64,000 bases of DNA from Vulcanimicrobiia bacterium (GTDB taxonomy: Bacteria; Vulcanimicrobiota; Vulcanimicrobiia; Vulcanimicrobiales; Vulcanimicrobiaceae): contig JAICWY010000001.1 of assembly GCA_025934645.1 (NCBI GenBank), positions 1-64,000 on the forward strand, read 5' to 3'. The translations under genes and the position numbers were made by a program. The notes beneath the pieces were generated by a model. The model was given only the letters and a program-made list of their open reading frames with translations. It was not told where the DNA came from and did not search any database. This document shows, piece after piece, positions 59,043 to 64,000 of the stretch (position 1 is the stretch's first letter; the number at the start of each line of letters is the position of its first letter).

Positions 59043-60284
59043 GTGAATCGAGCGGGAGATTTCCGGCGCTATGTGATCGTCGGCAACGGGTTTGCCGGCA
59101 CGACGGCAGCCGAGCAAATCCGCAAGCACGATCCCTCGTGCACCATCACGCTCTTCACGGACGAGCCCTACACGCTCTACAACCGGATCGCGCTCCCGCC
59201 ACTGCTGCGCAAACAGGTCACGAAAGAGAAAGTGATCATGCGCGACGTCGAGTGGCACGTCAAGCAGAACATCGATCTGCATTTGGAGACGCGCATCGAA
59301 CGCGTGATTCCCGAAGAAAAGATCGTCACGGCCAACGGCGCATCGTATCCTTACGATGCGTTGCTGATAGCGACCGGCGGACGCCCCAACCCGCACCCCG
59401 CAGCGGGCTCCGACGGTGCAAACGTCTACAACTTCCAATACATGAACGACACGCTGTCGATTTCGGAGCAGTTGGAGAGCGCGAAGGCCGGCGTTTCCAT
59501 CGGTGGATCGTTCATCGCGTACGAACTCGCCGAAGCGTTCGTCTCGCGCAAAGTCGAGACGCATTGGGTTATGCGCGGACCGCGGGTGCTGCACCGGATG
59601 CTGGACCAGATTGCCGGCGAGCTCATCGATGAGGCGGCAAAGACCGACGGCGTGCACATGCACTACGGCGACGAGATCGTCGAGTTCGTGCGCGACAACG
59701 GCGTCGTGAGCAAGATCCGGCTCAAGAGCGGCGTCGACATCGAAGCGCAGTGCTACGGCGTCGGTTTAGGCCTCACCATGAACACCGATTTGCTGAGCGG
59801 CAGCGGTATCGAAACGAGCAAGAGCGGCATTCTTTGCGACGACGAATTGCAGACGAATATCCGCGGCATCTATGCAGCGGGCGACATCGCGGACTTCTAC
59901 GATCCGATTTTGGAGATGCGCTATCGCATGGGCACGTGGAACAACGCGGGCGCACATGGCAAAGTCGTCGCGCAAAACATGATGGGCGGCAACGCGAAGT
60001 ACGACGACGTGCCGGAGTACTCGAGTCTGCTCTTCAAAGGGCAAACTATCACGCAGTTCGGCCTGTCGCCCGAATACCGCGACGATATCGAGACCGTGTT
60101 CATGGTGGACCGCGAGAAGAAGTGGTACCGCGCGCTCTACTTTTGGGAGAACCGTCTCGTCGGCGGCTGCTTCATGGGCAAAGGCAACCGCAGCGGCAAA
60201 CGCAAGTACGTAGACGCCATCAAGTCCAAACAGCGCTATCCCAAGGGCGAATGGAACTCCATGCTGGAGTGGACGAAGGATTAA
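59043..60284 (+). CDS. FAD-dependent NAD(P)H oxidoreductase (NirB-N/rubredoxin-reductase type)
   Basis: A 413-residue two-dinucleotide-binding-domain flavoprotein. FAD binding is GNGFAGTTAAEQIRKHDP at about residues 14-31 and YNRIALPPLLR. The NAD motif is VSIGGSFIAYELAEAFVS, and the C-terminal FAD loop is GIYAAGDIADFYDP. The LPPLLRKQ motif resembles NirB and ferredoxin or rubredoxin reductases. The electron acceptor is unknown. GTG start. It converges with the beta-CASP gene. Confidence 0.88.
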   Translation: MNRAGDFRRYVIVGNGFAGTTAAEQIRKHDPSCTITLFTDEPYTLYNRIALPPLLRKQVTKEKVIMRDVEWHVKQNIDLHLETRIERVIPEEKIVTANGASYPYDALLIATGGRPNPHPAAGSDGANVYNFQYMNDTLSISEQLESAKAGVSIGGSFIAYELAEAFVSRKVETHWVMRGPRVLHRMLDQIAGELIDEAAKTDGVHMHYGDEIVEFVRDNGVVSKIRLKSGVDIEAQCYGVGLGLTMNTDLLSGSGIETSKSGILCDDELQTNIRGIYAAGDIADFYDPILEMRYRMGTWNNAGAHGKVVAQNMMGGNAKYDDVPEYSSLLFKGQTITQFGLSPEYRDDIETVFMVDREKKWYRALYFWENRLVGGCFMGKGNRSGKRKYVDAIKSKQRYPKGEWNSMLEWTKD

Positions 60285-60318
60285 CGAGTTTAGACAGACT
60301 CGAATCGCGCCGCCGGCA

Positions 60319-61671
60319 TTAGATCGTCACCGTCGTGCCGCGCGCTGCGGCCATCGCTTTCCACGTATATTTGTTGCGGACTAAATCGCAGAGCGCCTGA
60401 GCGGCCACGGGATCTCCGTGAACGGCGTAAAACGCCGGTTTGGTCGTGCATGTATCGAACCACCGCTGAATTTCGTTGCGATCCGCGTGCGCGCTGTAGC
60501 CGGTGATTTGCCCAATGTGCGCCGCTACCGGCAACGTGTCGCCGTAAATCTTGATCGTGCGCGCGCCGTGCGTCAAGAAAAAGCCCAGGCTGCCGGCGCT
60601 TTGATAGCCTACGAAGAGAATCGTCGCGCGCTCGTCCCCGATGTGATTGTAGAGATGGTGCAGCACGCGGCCGCCCGTCGCCATGCCGCTGGCCGAGACG
60701 ATGATGTGCGGGCCCTGCACGTGATTGATTGCTTTGGATTGCTCGGTTTCGATGGCGACGGTAAGATGTTCGCAGCCGAACGGCGTGCCGTTCGTGTCGA
60801 ACTGGATCGGCTTGTGCGCATCGGGAAAATGCTCGAAGAGATCGTCCACGTGCGCCGCCATCGGGCTGTCCAGGTACACGGGAATGTTCGCAAGATCCGG
60901 GTTCCTACGCTGCAACTGGCCGATCGAGAGAAGAATTTCTTGCGAGCGTTCGACCGCGAACGCGGGAATGACGACCGCCCCGCCTCGCTTTACTGCCTCG
61001 ACAAGGGTCTTTTCGAGATCGCCGAGCGCATCGGGCGGGTGAACGCGATCACCGTACGTTGATTCGCAGACGAGTGTGTCGGCCCGGCCGATCGGCTGCG
61101 GATCGTAGAGCAACGTCCGGTTGTAACGCCCGAGATCGCCGGAAAAGACGATGCTGTGTCCGTCGATGGAGAATTCCACGAATGCCGATCCGATAATGTG
61201 CGCGGCGTTTCGGTACGTGGCTTTTAGTCCCGCCGCTTCGAACGGCGTTTCCAGCGGCGTGGGTTTGGTTTGCTGAATCGTCTCTTGCACGTTCGCTTCG
61301 TCGTAAAACGTCGGCGCTGCGTAGGACTCTTCGTGCAATCCGCGCGCGTGCAGGTGCGCCTGCAGATTCGCCGCGTCTTCGAGTACGATGCGCATGAGGG
61401 CGCGCGTCGCCGGCGTTGCGTAGATGGGGCCGCGGAATCCGTCGCGCACGAGCTTGGGTAAATACCCGACGTGATCGATGTGCCCGTGCGTAATCACGAC
61501 GGCGTCCACATCTTTCGGCGCGATCGGCAGCGGGATGCTGTTCAGCGAAACGATGTCGCGCGTGCCTTGAAAAAGCCCGCAATCGACCAATACGTGCCGG
61601 CCGTTGTTCGTGAGCAGATGTTTGCTGCCGGTCACCGTTCCGGCAGCGCCGATAAACGTCAGTTCAGCCAC
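60319..61671 (-). CDS. MBL-fold beta-CASP ribonuclease (CPSF73/YsH1-like)
   Basis: A 450-residue metallo-beta-lactamase with the metal motif THGHIDHVGYLPKLV, FSGDLGRYN, and the beta-CASP elements ASGMATGGRVLHHL and the late GYSAHADRNEIQRW. GTG 61671 (AELTFIGAAGTVTGSKHLL) was chosen over the extended open frame at 61818, which lies in the next gene. The family includes single-stranded RNA nucleases without a known bacterial partner. Its start overlaps the LOG-family gene by 8 nt. Confidence 0.92.
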   Translation of the reverse strand: MAELTFIGAAGTVTGSKHLLTNNGRHVLVDCGLFQGTRDIVSLNSIPLPIAPKDVDAVVITHGHIDHVGYLPKLVRDGFRGPIYATPATRALMRIVLEDAANLQAHLHARGLHEESYAAPTFYDEANVQETIQQTKPTPLETPFEAAGLKATYRNAAHIIGSAFVEFSIDGHSIVFSGDLGRYNRTLLYDPQPIGRADTLVCESTYGDRVHPPDALGDLEKTLVEAVKRGGAVVIPAFAVERSQEILLSIGQLQRRNPDLANIPVYLDSPMAAHVDDLFEHFPDAHKPIQFDTNGTPFGCEHLTVAIETEQSKAINHVQGPHIIVSASGMATGGRVLHHLYNHIGDERATILFVGYQSAGSLGFFLTHGARTIKIYGDTLPVAAHIGQITGYSAHADRNEIQRWFDTCTTKPAFYAVHGDPVAAQALCDLVRNKYTWKAMAAARGTTVTI

Positions 61672-62293
61672 GGGTCTCCTGTACGATGCGCGGACGCGGC
61701 CGCGACGGCGGAAGCGATTGCTGCGCGTCCCGGTCGAACGCTTTGGAGCTGGGGATGGGCTCGGTCTTGTATTTGTCCAAGCACCAATCGACGAGATCTT
61801 CGGGACTCTCGGTCGCAACGATGATCGATCCGGTCGTTTTCTTTACGAGATCGGCGATGCGTTCGAACTCATTGGAGATGCCGCCGGAGTTGCGCAGGAT
61901 GCCGATGAGTTTGCCTTCGTCGTAAGCGATGCAAAACTCGCCGAGCGTGCCGCTGCGGCCGCCCAGAAACAGCACGAAATCCGAGCTGTGAATGTTGTGC
62001 GTCTCGCGGCCCATCAATCCCGAGCCGGTGAAGACCATCGTCGTGTACGGCTGCAGTGGGGAGCCGTAGACATTCACGTGCTCTTCCGGTGAGAGCGCAG
62101 GCGAAACGCCCATGCTGATGCCGCCGGCCTCATGCGCGCCGAGTACGGCCGCGTGCGGCAGGCCGGGACAGGCGCCCGTGACGATGGTGCAATCGCGCTC
62201 CGCGATGCGGCGTCCGACCCGGCGCGCCAGCGCAAGCTCTTCCTCCGAGATGGATCCGCCCGCCGAACCCATGAGACCAATCTGAATCTTCAA
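61664..62293 (-). CDS. LOG/SLOG-family Rossmann protein
   Basis: A 209-residue Rossmann protein: LMGSAGGSISEEELALARRVG, IVTGACPGLPHAAVLGAHEAG, and the LOG-type GGRSGTLGE motif at about 110-118, corresponding to PGGxGTxxE. LOG proteins split phosphoribosyl from nucleotides; TIGR00725-like members are uncharacterised. The start is TTG 62293 preceded by AGGAG. It overlaps the beta-CASP gene by 8 nt, so translation is coupled. Only 18 bp separate it from the divergent M14 gene. Confidence 0.82.
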   Translation of the reverse strand: MKIQIGLMGSAGGSISEEELALARRVGRRIAERDCTIVTGACPGLPHAAVLGAHEAGGISMGVSPALSPEEHVNVYGSPLQPYTTMVFTGSGLMGRETHNIHSSDFVLFLGGRSGTLGEFCIAYDEGKLIGILRNSGGISNEFERIADLVKKTTGSIIVATESPEDLVDWCLDKYKTEPIPSSKAFDRDAQQSLPPSRPRPRIVQETRG

Positions 62294-62311
62294 AATGAAA
62301 GACTCCTATGA

Positions 62312-63094
62312 ATGGCGCAGGTAGTTCAAGTGAACGCTTACGCTGACCTGGAAACGCGCTGGAAAGCCTTGCGCCGCCGCGGCGATGCCGCCGTCCGTGA
62401 AGTCGCATGCGCGGGCGCGCCGCGAACGCTGCTCTGCGCCGAGATCGGCGAGGCGCATCTGCCCGCGATCGCCTTTGCATCGGGCGTGCACGGCGACGAG
62501 CCGGCGGCGCCGTGGGCGTTATTGCAGCTCGTTGAAGATCGCGAACTCGATTCGCGGTATTCATATCGGATCTGGCCGTGCACGAATCCTAGCGGTTACG
62601 CGTTAGGCACCCGCGAGAGCATCGACGGCATAGACGTCAACCGCAGCTTCGGGCGCGGCGGGCAGACGCCCGAAGCGCGCGCGATCGTCATGGCCAACCG
62701 CAACCGCAAATTCGCGATATCGTTCGACTTGCACGAAGATGTGGATGCCGCCGGTTTCTACTGCTACGAATACGGCACGCCGCAGCTCGGGCACGCCATG
62801 GTGGACGCCGTCCGCGAAGCGGGCTTTCGCGTTCAGGATCTCGGGCAGTGCGATCTCGGCGCGCCGTTCACCGCGGCGCAACTCGACGACGGCGTGGTGC
62901 GCCCGAGTCCGGCGAGCGAGATCGACGCAATCGGAGGACTCTCCTACAATCTATCGCTTGCGCGGCACGCCGCCCAATGCGCGCTCACGCTGGAGACGCC
63001 GGCGCGCTTGCCGTGGGACGACCGCCTTAGCATTCACAGGATTGCGGTAAAGGCGGCAATCGCAGCGTTTGCGAAGCAGAAAAATCATGGCTGA
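62312..63094 (+). CDS. M14/AstE-AspA-family zinc hydrolase
   Basis: A 260-residue metallopeptidase-like protein: HGDEPAAPWALLQ (zinc HxxE), NPSGYALGTRESIDGIDVNRSFG, and DLHEDVDAAGFYCYEYG with the third ligand His. It fits the succinylglutamate desuccinylase/aspartoacylase branch or a small M14 carboxypeptidase. Substrate uncertain: a peptide or acyl-amino acid is likely. ATG start. Its end overlaps the ETF-QO start by 8 nt. Confidence 0.85.
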   Translation: MAQVVQVNAYADLETRWKALRRRGDAAVREVACAGAPRTLLCAEIGEAHLPAIAFASGVHGDEPAAPWALLQLVEDRELDSRYSYRIWPCTNPSGYALGTRESIDGIDVNRSFGRGGQTPEARAIVMANRNRKFAISFDLHEDVDAAGFYCYEYGTPQLGHAMVDAVREAGFRVQDLGQCDLGAPFTAAQLDDGVVRPSPASEIDAIGGLSYNLSLARHAAQCALTLETPARLPWDDRLSIHRIAVKAAIAAFAKQKNHG

Positions 63095-64000
63095 ACGCGA
63101 TTCTCTGGAAGTAGACGTCCTTTTCGTCGGCGCGGGTCCGGCAAGCTTGGCAGGCGCTATCCGTCTGATGCAGCTGGCCAAGGCGGCGGGCAAAGAATTG
63201 GAAGTGCTCGTCATCGACAAAGCGGGCGAGATTGGCAATCACGGGCTTTCGGGCGCCGTCATGGATCCGAAGGCGCTTGATGAATTGCTTCCCGGCTGGC
63301 GTGACGAAGCGCCGGTTGAGTCGCCGGTAACGGGCGATCAACTCTGGCTGCTCACCGAGAACGGCAAGATTAAAGCGCCGATCGTTCCGCCGATGATGAA
63401 CAATCAGGGCAAGTACGTGGCGTCGTTGCAGAAGATCGTGAAGTGGCTGGCCGGCAAAGCCGAAGAGGCCGGCGCGCAAGTTTTCGGCGAGTTTCCGGGG
63501 CAAGAGCTGCTGTGGGAAGGCGATCGCGTCATCGGCGTGCGCACCGGCGACAAAGGCCTGGACAAGCACGGCAATCCCAAACCGAATTACGAACCCGGCG
63601 CCGACATCTTCGCGAAGATTGTCGTGCTAGGTGAAGGCCCGCGCGGAACGCTCGTAAAGCAGGCGGAACCGCGCCTGAATTTGACCGATGGACGCGAGCC
63701 GCAAGTGTATGCGGCCGGTGTGAAAGAGCTGTGGCAGTGTGCGCCGGGCAGCGTGCAAGCCGGCAGCGTGATTCACACGATGGGCTATCCGCTTCCCAAC
63801 GACACGTTCGGCGGCGGCTTCATCTACGGCATGGCGAACGACATTCTCGACATCGGATTCGTCACCGGCCTCGATTACAAAGACCCCACGACGGATCCGC
63901 ACAACACATTCCAACTGTTTAAAGCGCAGCCGGCGGTACGCAAATTGCTCGAAGGCGCAAAATTGCTGCGCTACGGCGCGAAAGCGATTCCCGAGGGCGG
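63087..64000 (+). CDS. electron-transfer flavoprotein-ubiquinone oxidoreductase, 5' part
   Basis: Only the first 304 codons are in the window; the gene continues beyond 64000. The N-terminal FAD motif is VGAGPASLAGAIRLMQLA. HGLSGAVMDPKALDELLPGW, LGEGPRGTLVKQ and HTMGYPLPNDTFGGGFIY are highly typical of ETF-QO, which passes electrons from acyl-CoA and amino-acid dehydrogenases through ETF to quinone. ATG 63087 overlaps the M14 stop. It fits the many oxidative dehydrogenases in the window. Confidence 0.93.
   Translation, partial: MAERDSLEVDVLFVGAGPASLAGAIRLMQLAKAAGKELEVLVIDKAGEIGNHGLSGAVMDPKALDELLPGWRDEAPVESPVTGDQLWLLTENGKIKAPIVPPMMNNQGKYVASLQKIVKWLAGKAEEAGAQVFGEFPGQELLWEGDRVIGVRTGDKGLDKHGNPKPNYEPGADIFAKIVVLGEGPRGTLVKQAEPRLNLTDGREPQVYAAGVKELWQCAPGSVQAGSVIHTMGYPLPNDTFGGGFIYGMANDILDIGFVTGLDYKDPTTDPHNTFQLFKAQPAVRKLLEGAKLLRYGAKAIPEG

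Noticed and set aside
60287-60303. Terminator hairpin CGAGT/ACTCG between the flavoprotein and beta-CASP genes
   Set aside because: Only a 5-bp stem with a long loop and no U-tract.
1-64000. CRISPR array, prophage or insertion sequence
   Set aside because: No repeat-spacer pattern, transposase, integrase or terminal inverted repeats were found by reading; a repeat search would be needed to exclude short elements.

Overview
The window is GC-rich, densely coded chromosomal DNA with no phage, transposon, CRISPR array or rRNA operon. It holds about 62 protein genes and one tRNA. Genes sit in short operons with overlapping stop/start codons (ATGA, TGATG, TAATG, TAGTG) and divergent gaps of 18-70 bp. 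GTG and TTG starts are common, and one start is best read as CTG. Envelope features (an RND pump, a lipoprotein, a TonB-C-like protein, a PBP4-type peptidase) point to a diderm. Menaquinone appears to be made by the futalosine route. Copper-amine-oxidase-N 'stalk' proteins, YncE/phosphoesterase fusions and many secreted HEAT or Ig-like proteins would suit Candidatus Eremiobacterota (WPS-2) or a related deep phylum. That placement is inference; no phylogenetic marker was tested.

Layout. 0-5 kb: secreted HEAT-cyclophilin and a small lipoprotein; a minus-strand operon of ModB-like permease, proline dehydrogenase and D-Tyr-tRNA deacylase; a receiver protein and the Mn exporter MntP. 5-10.5 kb: KamB-like P-loop protein, KamC-like MutS-family ATPase, Kce-type beta-keto acid cleavage enzyme and a DppB/DppC permease pair, then tRNA-Leu(GAG) with its own promoter and terminator. 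10.8-22 kb: an orphan RND pump with an unusual membrane insertion, a secreted stalk/Ig protein, M1 aminopeptidase, PBP4 and a TldD/TldE pair. 22-34.7 kb: malic enzyme, OmpR-type regulator, MocR-type regulator, YncE-phosphoesterase, a DDAH-like protein without the catalytic Cys, phosphoesterase, ABC-2 exporter, HTH-metallo-beta-lactamase and thioredoxin reductase. 34.7-48.2 kb: GNAT, aminopeptidase P and SDR; Zn alcohol dehydrogenase and an Fsr-type MFS carrier; GlcD-GlcE-tetraprenyl-beta-curcumene synthase; PilZ; and a queD-queE-mqnB-mqnD-namZ operon. 48.2-64 kb: DUF4438, diguanylate cyclase, branched-chain-type 2-oxoacid dehydrogenase with two tandem E1-alpha genes, retropepsin-like protein, M20 hydrolase, NAD(P)H-type flavoprotein, beta-CASP nuclease, LOG-family protein, M14 peptidase and the start of ETF-ubiquinone oxidoreductase.

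How it fits together. The genes suggest an amino-acid and organic-acid oxidising organism: PRODH, Kce, malic enzyme, glycolate oxidase subunits, branched-chain-type dehydrogenase, ETF-QO and many peptidases feeding a menaquinone respiratory chain. c-di-GMP signalling is implied by an AGDEF cyclase with an intact I-site and a PilZ protein 4.5 kb away. The most unusual signals are the Kam reactivase-like pair beside kce with no aminomutase in view, the RND protein with about 100 extra residues predicted to add membrane helices, a sesquarterpene synthase in a glycolate-oxidase operon, a DDAH-fold protein that seems to have lost its catalytic residues, and the duplicated E1-alpha.
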